This document shows, in pieces, positions 1-5,996 of a stretch of 10,112 bases of DNA. A program made the position numbers and the translations under genes. Position 1 is the first letter of the stretch. Every line of letters begins with the position of its first letter. Below the pieces are notes generated by a model that had not been told where the DNA came from, made no database searches, and saw nothing but the letters and a program-made list of their open reading frames with translations. Origin of the DNA: Ignavibacteria bacterium (GTDB lineage Bacteria > Bacteroidota > Ignavibacteria > Ignavibacteriales > Melioribacteraceae). Location of the stretch: assembly GCA_003233295.1 (NCBI GenBank), contig QILJ01000085.1, forward strand, positions 1 to 10,112, given 5' to 3'.

Positions 1-312
1 AAAGCCAAAGCAAATGGCGAAGAAGGGTTTATGTATATAGACCCAATTTACGGAAGCTTTGATAATATTATTGAGGGAATGAAAATTCCCGATGGAGTTA
101 TAGTTGAACTTTTTTGTCCGGAGTGTGATGAAAGTTTAACTATATCTGGTGAAAATTGTAAAATTTGTTCAGCCCCTATGTTTGTCTTTCATCTGCCAAA
201 TAATAGTATAGTGGAAGGATGTCTAAGAAAAGGCTGTATGTTCCACGAACTGAAAATCGTTAATGCAGACCAGCAGCTTGCTCGTTTATTTGAGGAAAGA
301 ATGCTGCTGTAA
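1..312 (+). CDS. Zinc-ribbon-like protein, 3' end only
   Basis: The reading frame is open from the first base of the window, so this is the C-terminal 103 residues of a longer protein and the ATG at position 31 is probably internal. The visible part carries a CPEC pair, then a CKIC pair about 16 residues later, and then a third pair of cysteines in CLRKGC followed by MFHE. Two CxxC knuckles at this spacing look like a zinc ribbon, so metal binding is a reasonable inference. No signal peptide or membrane segment is visible in this part. I do not recognise the family and assign no function. It ends 333 bases before the next gene, which has its own promoter, so it is probably not in the same transcription unit. 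Confidence 0.7.
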   Translation, partial: KAKANGEEGFMYIDPIYGSFDNIIEGMKIPDGVIVELFCPECDESLTISGENCKICSAPMFVFHLPNNSIVEGCLRKGCMFHELKIVNADQQLARLFEERMLL

Positions 313-401
313 GACATTATTTTATACGAATTTTCTTTATTATTGGTTTCTATTCAAATGTTTTTATTAAGTAAAAGTAGTAAATATATTCTTTGAAATT
401 A

Positions 402-480
402 GTAATAATTACTTCTCGATTTTTTCATTAGTAAGTAATACTTTTTCAGTTGGTAATAATTACGGTTCAAGAATTATTAC
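402..480. repeat. Repeated palindromic GTAATAATTAC words
   Basis: The word GTAATAATTAC occurs at 402-412 and again at 453-463. Each copy is a palindrome of two 5-bp arms around a central A; the first copy extends to 6-bp arms (401-413). A third, partial copy in the opposite orientation is AATTATTAC at 472-480. Copies 1 and 2 are 51 bp apart, close to five helical turns, as expected for a protein bound on one face of DNA. In sequence this A+T rich such repeats can arise by chance, so a role as an operator is only a suggestion. Confidence 0.35.
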
Positions 481-523
481 AATTGAAAAATGGGCTATTT
501 CCAGCATTTTTGTATATTAGGGT

Positions 524-540
524 AGTTAAAAAATTTAACT
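524..540. repeat. 7-bp inverted repeat upstream of the promoter
   Basis: AGTTAAA and TTTAACT form perfect 7-bp arms around a 3-base spacer. The element sits about 23 bases upstream of the proposed -33 box, a usual place for an activator or repressor site. It has no T tract after it and is A+T rich, so it is a poor terminator candidate. Confidence 0.35.
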
Positions 541-562
541 GGCATAAAATATGTTGGTGTTA

Positions 563-593
563 GTTGATAAATTAAATATTCTAATTATATTTG
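563..593 (+). promoter_or_regulatory. Bacteroidota-type promoter (TTG / TAnnTTTG)
   Basis: TATATTTG at 586-593 matches the Bacteroidota -7 consensus TAnnTTTG exactly. GTTG at 563-566, 19 bases upstream, matches three of four bases of the -33 box TTTG at the expected spacing. Transcription would start near position 600, leaving a leader of about 45 bases before the TTG start at 646. It is the best promoter match I noticed while reading the window and would drive the GldL/GldM cassette. Confidence 0.6.
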
Positions 594-633
594 TATATAA
601 TATCTTTTATTTAATATATAAGAATTAAACAAG

Positions 634-640
634 AGGAGGT
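634..640 (+). promoter_or_regulatory. Strong ribosome binding site for the GldL-like gene
   Basis: AGGAGGT is a perfect match to the anti-Shine-Dalgarno end of 16S rRNA and lies 5 bases before a TTG codon at 646. It decides the start of the GldL-like gene despite the non-ATG codon; no in-frame ATG lies as close to a comparable site. It is also a hint on taxonomy, since most Bacteroidetes proper do not use Shine-Dalgarno sites. Confidence 0.8.
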
Positions 641-645
641 AAAAA

Positions 646-870
646 TTGACGGCACGTAAAAGAGAGCCGCTTCACCAACCGAAAACCGTAGTTGGTAAAT
701 TCATGGCTAACAAATTTATACCGAAATATGCCAACAAAGTAATGGGGTTCGTTTATTTAGGCGCGGCTGTATTAATTATTATCGTAGGTCTTAGAGGTTT
801 GGGATCACTTGCCGGAACAGTTGGTATAATTCCTTCTTTTCTAATTGGTCCGGATAACAAGATTGCTTGA
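646..870 (+). CDS. gldL: GldL-like inner-membrane motor protein, N-terminal part
   Basis: GldL is the stator-like inner-membrane subunit of the type IX secretion/gliding motor. It forms a pentamer of two-helix subunits around a GldM dimer and is driven by proton flow. This fragment of 74 residues has a basic N-terminus (residues 1-31) and one membrane helix at about 32-51. The segment KVMGFVYLGAAVLIIIVGL closely resembles the first helix of Flavobacterium GldL as I remember it, which begins KVMNFAYGMGAAVVIIG. Arg50 at the end of the helix falls near the functional Lys of that family. Translation starts at TTG behind a perfect ribosome binding site. The frame ends at TGA (868-870), just before the second helix, which lies in the next frame. 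GldL identity is a family call from sequence features; the frame break is treated separately. Confidence 0.7.
   Translation: MTARKREPLHQPKTVVGKFMANKFIPKYANKVMGFVYLGAAVLIIIVGLRGLGSLAGTVGIIPSFLIGPDNKIA
845..870 (+). other. Frame break inside the GldL-like gene
   Basis: The first frame ends at TGA 868-870, and the second is open only after TAA 842-844, so a +1 shift must fall within these 26 bases. Reading across at ATT-GCT-TGA gives a continuous protein with the two GldL helices properly spaced. GCT TGA is not a strongly slippery context and there is no Shine-Dalgarno-like stimulator upstream, unlike the prfB +1 site. A one-base sequencing or assembly error is the simplest explanation; a true mutation or recoding are the alternatives. 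Confidence 0.6.
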
Positions 871-1144
871 ATTCGGTATGCTGCTGATACTTGGAATAGT
901 GACATTTTTCACACCATCTGAATACATTGATATCATTCATACAGATGAGGGAGGCTCCGATATCAGGGGGTCTGCAAAAGATCTAAAAAATGAAATAAGA
1001 GAATTGAAAGATTTTGCTGATGAAGAATTAAGAGTAGTAGAAGATTATGTTGAAAAATTTGATTCACTTTCTAAGAAAGTGAGAGCGATTCAGCTATCGA
1101 ATATACAAGCAATTTCTAAAATGAAAGAAACAATCGATAACTGA
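845..1144 (+). CDS. gldL: GldL-like motor protein, C-terminal part (frame +1)
   Basis: This frame, shifted by one base from the preceding one, carries the second membrane helix LEFGMLLILGIVTFF, then an acidic turn and a roughly 60-residue charged, probably coiled-coil tail rich in Lys and Glu. The Glu in LEFGML lines up with the conserved membrane Glu of GldL (Glu49 in Flavobacterium johnsoniae, from memory). A frame that joins both parts gives about 165 residues, shorter than Flavobacterium GldL (about 215). A separate start is possible at TTG 845 or ATG 878, but there is no ribosome binding site. A stand-alone version would also have positive charges before the helix and so probably the wrong topology for GldL. 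I therefore read 646-1144 as one gene. Confidence 0.65.
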   Translation: MVRITRLLEFGMLLILGIVTFFTPSEYIDIIHTDEGGSDIRGSAKDLKNEIRELKDFADEELRVVEDYVEKFDSLSKKVRAIQLSNIQAISKMKETIDN

Positions 1145-1159
1145 TGTAAGATCAAAATT

Positions 1160-1187
1160 AGGGGAAAATTACTGAATGCAAAAAAAC
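1160..1187 (+). promoter_or_regulatory. Ribosome binding site and slippery A7 at the GldM-like start
   Basis: AGGGGA at 1160-1165 is followed by CTG at 1172 (correct frame) and ATG at 1176 (one frame off). The ATG frame reads ATG CAA AAA AAC, in which positions 1181-1187 form A AAA AAC. This is a textbook X XXY YYZ slippery heptamer in the right phase for a -1 shift into the GldM frame. A one-base error in the seven-A run at 1180-1186 would have the same effect. I cannot choose between a CTG start, slippage and an error. Confidence 0.45.
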
Positions 1188-1780
1188 ATGATATATATTT
1201 TGTGATGTACTTAGTACTCATCGTTGAGTTACTTATTGTCATCACTGAGCGAGATGAATTAGATGAAAAAGAAAGTTTAATCCGCGATAAAATGTTGAAC
1301 ACTCTTGCTGAATCTTACAAGCAGCCATTGGTATTAACAATTCCACAGCGAACTTCTGATTACAATTTAGAATCGAAAGAACCATTAAAAGTAGTTCTAA
1401 CTCCTGTTGGTGTAGTGTCCACAAGTGAAAAGAAGAATTTAGAATTTTTTATAAATATCGATAAGAAATCTAAATACAAACCAACCGGTTGGCCAAAAGG
1501 CGGGCTTACCTTAAATAATTCAACAAAGAATTTCAAACTTATAAGAGAAAATGGAAATGCAGTTTTCGTAGCAAATTTTAAGAAAGAAGGTAGATATAAA
1601 TTTACTGCATATTGCAAGCTTGAGCATGAGTTCCCTGATTATTTGCCTTCATATTTGTTGGATTCACTTAAAGCAAGAGTGGGTGAGTTTAAAGTTGCAA
1701 AAAGTAACACAGAAAAATTTTCAGTAAAAGCATCTACTCTTGGCGGAGTTAAGAAGAAAAGAGCAGAAATTTCATTTTAG
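1172..1780 (+). CDS. gldM: Short GldM-like motor shaft protein
   Basis: GldM dimers form the rotor of the GldLM motor: one helix sits in the GldL pentamer and a periplasmic stalk transmits motion. Here residues 8-25 form a single N-terminal helix with the GldM-type MYLV motif. Lys5 is seven residues before that Met, where Flavobacterium GldM has its key Arg9 (from memory). The helix contains an unusual Glu19. A short helical stretch follows, then a beta-rich region from about residue 50 to the end. The protein has about 202 residues against about 510-520 for GldM, so it seems to lack the long stalk. The start is uncertain. CTG at 1172 follows AGGGGA (1160-1165) by 6 bases. ATG at 1176 is in another frame and needs a shift at an A7 run. 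GTG 1202 or ATG 1205 would remove the basic flank and has no ribosome binding site. Confidence 0.65.
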   Translation: MNAKKHDIYFVMYLVLIVELLIVITERDELDEKESLIRDKMLNTLAESYKQPLVLTIPQRTSDYNLESKEPLKVVLTPVGVVSTSEKKNLEFFINIDKKSKYKPTGWPKGGLTLNNSTKNFKLIRENGNAVFVANFKKEGRYKFTAYCKLEHEFPDYLPSYLLDSLKARVGEFKVAKSNTEKFSVKASTLGGVKKKRAEISF

Positions 1781-1810
1781 TCACAAATTCAATAACAACT
1801 AGAAAAAAGT

Positions 1811-2872
1811 ATGAAATATTTTTTATTAGCTTTATTTATATCAGTTAACATTTTCGCACAGAAAAACGTTACGATCAGTGATACCTTAAATGTTGTTACC
1901 TTACAAAAGTTTAACGTTCCTGCAGATAGATACATCGTATTAACAAACATCAAACGCATTTCTATTCAAGCAGAATTGTTGGATTCAGAATTTAATAAAA
2001 TTAGAGACGTAGAAGAAATAGCTCAAACTTTGTCCTCTAAAGAAGTAATATCAAAAGCAAAAGGTGGGCGTGGCGTAATGGTTCAATTTGTTGCTAAGGA
2101 AGCAATAGAGGAACCTGGTGTTTATTATATTCGAATTGACATTAACTATATTGACGAGCAGGGAAAAGGTACAGCATCAGCTTATTACTTGATCAATGTT
2201 TCTTATCCAATAGTTACATCTAAAATTAATTTAAGAGAAAATTATTTCTATTCAGAAAAAGAGACAATGAGTTTTGCCACTGCTGAATTCAGTGATCCTA
2301 ACGGTTATTCATATGAAATAATTGATGCCGCAGGTAATGTGCTTGCGATTGGGACTGGTTCTATTATCAGTTTTAATAAGGTATTTAGTAATATTAAAAA
2401 TGTTGGGAAAGAAATAACCGTTAAAGGTTATTATAAAGAAAAACAGTTTTTTTACAAATATAATGGTGATGATGTTCATAAATCTGAATGGACATTTAGA
2501 ATGAATAAACCAAATCTTGAAGAATTTAATGATTGGAAGAAAGCAAATCCGGATGACAGAATTGCGATCAGTGCATGGAATAAAAATGCAATGCGTCTCC
2601 TTTATACATACACTGGTAATACACCAAACGGGTTCGTAGTAGTTTATCCCGATATAAAGAATTTTCAATTCAAGGGTGAACCGAAAGAGTTGTTCGAGAA
2701 TCCTCATTATTCGCGTGCAGGAAACTTCCTTTATGTTTCATTCGGTTTAAATAAAGAGTTTTTAGCTCAGATGGAAGATTGTGCAGAGCAGCCGGTAAAG
2801 TTATCACTTAAATTTACAACTCAGTTTGGTGAAAAAGTTGAAAAGGTTTACGAAGGAATAATTTTAAAATAA
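1811..2872 (+). CDS. Secreted beta-rich protein, possible detached GldM stalk
   Basis: I do not recognise this 353-residue protein. It begins with a clear Sec signal peptide (hydrophobic residues 3-15, likely cut after Ala16 before Gln17) and has no later membrane helix, so it should be exported to the periplasm or surface. The rest alternates short beta-type stretches with turns (for example YYIRIDINYI and VKLSLKFTTQF), suggesting two or three beta-sandwich-like domains, and it has only one Cys. It starts 30 bases after the short GldM-like gene. Together the two proteins total about 555 residues, close to one full GldM. A role as the outer stalk domains made as a separate protein is therefore plausible, but I see no sequence motif that proves it. 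It is not recognisably GldN. Confidence 0.75.
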   Translation: MKYFLLALFISVNIFAQKNVTISDTLNVVTLQKFNVPADRYIVLTNIKRISIQAELLDSEFNKIRDVEEIAQTLSSKEVISKAKGGRGVMVQFVAKEAIEEPGVYYIRIDINYIDEQGKGTASAYYLINVSYPIVTSKINLRENYFYSEKETMSFATAEFSDPNGYSYEIIDAAGNVLAIGTGSIISFNKVFSNIKNVGKEITVKGYYKEKQFFYKYNGDDVHKSEWTFRMNKPNLEEFNDWKKANPDDRIAISAWNKNAMRLLYTYTGNTPNGFVVVYPDIKNFQFKGEPKELFENPHYSRAGNFLYVSFGLNKEFLAQMEDCAEQPVKLSLKFTTQFGEKVEKVYEGIILK

Positions 2873-2896
2873 TAATTTCAGGTAAGTTCTCTATTT

Positions 2897-4408
2897 ATGA
2901 ATAAGCTAACAAAAATAATAATAATAACTTTGGCATTAATCATGGCTGGCGGTACGATCATCAGCGCACAGCAAATTGATGATGCAATAAGAAAGATTTC
3001 AATAAAATTGAAGAAAGACAATTCTTATCTCAATTTAAAATACATGAAATTTCAACCTGATACGATATTAGCATCTGAACTAAAGGATATTCCAAGAACA
3101 AATAACCGAGACCCTTATACTTTCAAATCTAATAGAAACACAGAATATCATATCGTTTTTCTTAATGGCGGTGTGGGTTTAGACTCGATCTATTTAATGT
3201 ACGTTGATGAGATAACTCTTAATACTCTTGCAGGGGAAAGCTTTTTTGTTGATGAATCGATAAAAGATGATACAACGCAAGTGTTAAATTTTAAGGATCT
3301 TTACAGTCTTAGATTGAATAACTCTCCTTACTATAAAAAATTACTTGGTTTAATATATAATTTTGTTGAGGAGAACGAAGGTGAACCTTTACCGTCACTT
3401 TTAGGTATTAACCCTAACGATGAGGTAAATACAAGTATGGGGATGACATCTCGAGATAATACGGATTATTTTAATTTTGAAAAAATAAATTCACCACAAT
3501 ACTTCCCGTCTAATCAGAAAAAGATTGTAAGTGTTAGAAGATCAGAATCAAATGCGTCAAATTTGAGGCTTGATGTTTCATTTTCTAGAATTGGATTCTC
3601 AGTAAAAGCATTAGATTATGCTCTTGGAACGACAGGGTTTGAAGTAAGCACAATGGAGCCAATCCTTAATCTGCTTCCATACGAATCTTCTACAATTTCT
3701 GCGGGTGTTAGAACAATATTTAAATTGGATAGTGAGAAGGATGTTTTAAAGACCACATTCCTAGATGTAAAAATAATGGGAAGGATCAACTTAAAAAGTA
3801 AATCAATGTTTGAAAGTAATCCTTTTATTATGGGGGATAGTGCAAAGCTGAATTTATCAAATGCGTTAATGGGAGAATTTCACATTACTCGAGTTGTTGG
3901 GCTGCCTTACCTTAATTTAAAATTTGCATTGGGCAGCGCCGATTTTGATAACCCTATATTTTTTACAAATCAAACAGCTGCAGGTAAGGATGCATACTTC
4001 TCTGAAGTTCAATATGAGTTTACAATGTCGTTTTATTGGAATACTAGTGATAAAATGACAAGTCGATTTAAACTAGATATTGGTATCGGAGGATTTGATA
4101 TACAACGAGCAAATTATGACAGCAGCGAAAATTTATTGGGCACTTCTTCGTCTAGCAGTATTTTAACACCAACAGTACAGCTTTATTATAATTTTGTTCC
4201 GGCTAATAGCCCGTTCCTTGGTGGAAGTTTGAAGCTTTTTCATTGGCGAATTACTGCTTTTGCATGGGTGAAATTATTTGAATTTGCACCGGATAACGTA
4301 CTCAGATTTGAAACCACTGTTTTAACAGGCCCACTCTCCAGAGATCTCAATCCATGGGAAAATAATGGGGGTGTAATGTTCCAATTAAGATATAGATACG
4401 GATTATAG
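2897..4408 (+). CDS. Outer-membrane beta-barrel protein with N-terminal periplasmic domain
   Basis: This unrecognised 503-residue protein starts with a Sec signal peptide (hydrophobic core about residues 7-23, likely cut after Ala24). Residues 25 to about 205 form a hydrophilic domain. From about residue 215 the sequence shows amphipathic strands separated by turns, such as LRLDVSFSRIGFSVKAL and YEFTMSFYWN. It ends in VMFQLRYRYGL, an alternating strand with a hydrophobic final residue, typical of barrels inserted by the BAM machinery. About 290 residues would fit a barrel of 12-16 strands. It lies 24 bases after the preceding gene and 6 bases before the next, so it belongs to the same operon. 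It does not look like PorP/SprF or a TonB-dependent receptor. Outer-membrane location is inferred from these patterns. Confidence 0.75.
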   Translation: MNKLTKIIIITLALIMAGGTIISAQQIDDAIRKISIKLKKDNSYLNLKYMKFQPDTILASELKDIPRTNNRDPYTFKSNRNTEYHIVFLNGGVGLDSIYLMYVDEITLNTLAGESFFVDESIKDDTTQVLNFKDLYSLRLNNSPYYKKLLGLIYNFVEENEGEPLPSLLGINPNDEVNTSMGMTSRDNTDYFNFEKINSPQYFPSNQKKIVSVRRSESNASNLRLDVSFSRIGFSVKALDYALGTTGFEVSTMEPILNLLPYESSTISAGVRTIFKLDSEKDVLKTTFLDVKIMGRINLKSKSMFESNPFIMGDSAKLNLSNALMGEFHITRVVGLPYLNLKFALGSADFDNPIFFTNQTAAGKDAYFSEVQYEFTMSFYWNTSDKMTSRFKLDIGIGGFDIQRANYDSSENLLGTSSSSSILTPTVQLYYNFVPANSPFLGGSLKLFHWRITAFAWVKLFEFAPDNVLRFETTVLTGPLSRDLNPWENNGGVMFQLRYRYGL

Positions 4409-4414
4409 GTACAT

Positions 4415-5788
4415 ATGAAACTTTTAAAAACTATATTATTGACTTTAACAATCGCTACAAGCGTATATTCACAGAAGATTGATACTACAAAAGTATTCAA
4501 CGAACTGAAAGGTATATATTCAAATCTAGAGTATAATACAAGTGCATTCAACAACATGAAAAAACGATGGATCATAAGTGATCCTGAGTTAATACGCAAT
4601 ATTTCAAATAGATTTATTGCTAATAATTATGTTAAGTTAAATGGTAAAAATGCGGATGCAGCATTTATTTCTTATCTTAATAACGAAATTTATGAAGGCA
4701 GAGTTGTTATAAGTGTTAGGAAAAGGTACTTTGACGATGAGATAGAATATTTTGCCTTTATAGAAGCAAATGGAAACGATTCGTTAAAGGGTGAGAAGCC
4801 TCTATTTGATCCGATTATTTCCGGATTTTATTTAAGAACAATAATTGGTGATGATCTATATAATAAAATACTTGACCAAACATACTTTTATACAGACACC
4901 TCGGTCAAAAAATATTATACTAGAGACGGTTACAACTTTGATCTCTATTTTAATTTACTTAATTCTCATATAATGTTTTGGTCAACAAGTTCAAGTTATC
5001 AGAATAAATATCTTTTATCTTTGTTTGAACAATGGGGGAGTGACGAGATCTATTTTCCCGGTTGGACATTCCAGCAGTATTTTGTCGGTGCACAGTTAAC
5101 ACATTATAAAAAACTTTCTTCAGATGAACGAAACTATACGTATTATATCGGACTGGGAACCGGTATAGAGAAAATAGGTGGAGTTCTTGACTATACACCT
5201 CCAAACCCATTGTTAAAATCCGGGGATAATATTTTTCTAAAATTATCCAGTTCTATATTTGAAAAGAATATGTTCTTGGACTTTGAGAGTATGGTAACCA
5301 TGAATGATTTTAAAAAAGATCATTATGATTTTGATTCTGTTACTAATTTTTATTCTATAAGGAATTATTTTAGCTTAAAGTTTAGAGCCATTAAACTTTT
5401 TGATGTTGGGGACCTTGGACAATTTGAAGGCTCTATCGGATTTTCAACTTATGATATGAATTATTATCAATATGATCCAAATCGTAGTGAAACAATAGAC
5501 CTTTACTATTATAAAGATTTCATTAAAAGATTTAATAATACAGCAAATCTTGAATTTGGGATTTCCAAAATTGGGGGATTGCTGCAACATCAAATACATT
5601 TGTTTGTCGGTATCAGTCCAGATAAATATGGATTTTACGGAGCAAAAATTAAATTCATGTTGAGTGATACATTTGGGATTGATGTGAGATTTGCTAAATC
5701 ATTTGGTTTGGAAACAGCTAAATATAACCAACCGTGGCGTGATGACGCCTATATAGTATTTTCTCCGGTACTGCGTATAAATTATTAA
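4415..5788 (+). CDS. Second outer-membrane beta-barrel protein
   Basis: This 457-residue protein is not recognised. It has a Sec signal peptide (residues 1-19, then Gln20), a hydrophilic N-terminal region to about residue 155, and then a series of aromatic-rich amphipathic strands. These include FNLLNSHIMFWS, NYTYYIGLGTGI and AKIKFMLSDTFGIDVRFAKS. It ends in IVFSPVLRINY, with a terminal aromatic residue typical of outer-membrane barrels. Its start is 6 bases after the previous stop. The AGGT that serves as a weak ribosome binding site overlaps that stop, which suggests translational coupling. It shares its layout (signal peptide, periplasmic domain, barrel) with the preceding gene, but I see no clear residue-level similarity. 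The pair may form one outer-membrane complex; this is inference from position. Confidence 0.75.
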   Translation: MKLLKTILLTLTIATSVYSQKIDTTKVFNELKGIYSNLEYNTSAFNNMKKRWIISDPELIRNISNRFIANNYVKLNGKNADAAFISYLNNEIYEGRVVISVRKRYFDDEIEYFAFIEANGNDSLKGEKPLFDPIISGFYLRTIIGDDLYNKILDQTYFYTDTSVKKYYTRDGYNFDLYFNLLNSHIMFWSTSSSYQNKYLLSLFEQWGSDEIYFPGWTFQQYFVGAQLTHYKKLSSDERNYTYYIGLGTGIEKIGGVLDYTPPNPLLKSGDNIFLKLSSSIFEKNMFLDFESMVTMNDFKKDHYDFDSVTNFYSIRNYFSLKFRAIKLFDVGDLGQFEGSIGFSTYDMNYYQYDPNRSETIDLYYYKDFIKRFNNTANLEFGISKIGGLLQHQIHLFVGISPDKYGFYGAKIKFMLSDTFGIDVRFAKSFGLETAKYNQPWRDDAYIVFSPVLRINY

Positions 5789-5996
5789 TCCAGAAAGGTG
5801 AAATAAACCCGGTGTTTTTCAAGACGATTGAAAAAATGGATACGCAGTTCCCTATTGATGTAAAAAACTCGGCTATAATTTTATTAGTTATGCTTTCTTC
5901 AGAAAATTATTATTATTTTAATTATTGAGATTTAATCAATCTTTGAGCATTTTTACTATTCTTCATTAAAATAGTTTGGAAGTTAGTTAATTACTA

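Larger units (their letters stand above)
313..645. other. Intergenic regulatory region
   Basis: This 333-base gap has no convincing ORF. It is very A+T rich. The distal half holds repeated palindromic GTAATAATTAC words (402-412, 453-463, and a partial inverted copy at 472-480). A 7-bp inverted repeat lies at 524-540, a TAnnTTTG promoter at 586-593, and a strong ribosome binding site at 634-640. I found no GC-rich hairpin with a T tract that would mark a terminator for the upstream gene. The layout reads as an upstream control region for the cassette that starts at 646. Confidence 0.6.

Noticed and set aside
1207..1217. GTAC TTA GTAC mini-hairpin downstream of the A AAA AAC heptamer, considered as a frameshift stimulator.
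   Set aside because: The 4-bp stem is weak and begins about 19 bases after the heptamer, beyond the usual 5-9 base spacing.
2309..2707. A 132-codon open frame on the - strand.
   Set aside because: It lies inside a well supported + strand gene with signal peptide, and is rich in Ile, Phe and Cys as expected for an antisense shadow.
4240..4599. A 119-codon open frame on the - strand spanning the junction of the two barrel genes.
   Set aside because: It is antisense to two coherent genes and shows no domain or ribosome binding site.
5797..5825. Weak hairpin GAAATAAAC / GTTTTTC around CCGGT after the second barrel gene, considered as a terminator.
   Set aside because: The stem needs bulges, is A+T rich and has no T tract beyond the stem.
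5812..5928. A 38-codon open frame starting at GTG in the gap after the second barrel gene, with AAAGGTG upstream.
   Set aside because: It is short, has a non-ATG start, an A+T driven Tyr-rich end and no recognisable motif, so chance is likely.
5938..5978. AATCTTTG and ATAGTTTG considered as -7 promoter boxes for the histidine kinase gene.
   Set aside because: Each departs from TAnnTTTG at one or two key bases and no -33 box lies at the right distance.
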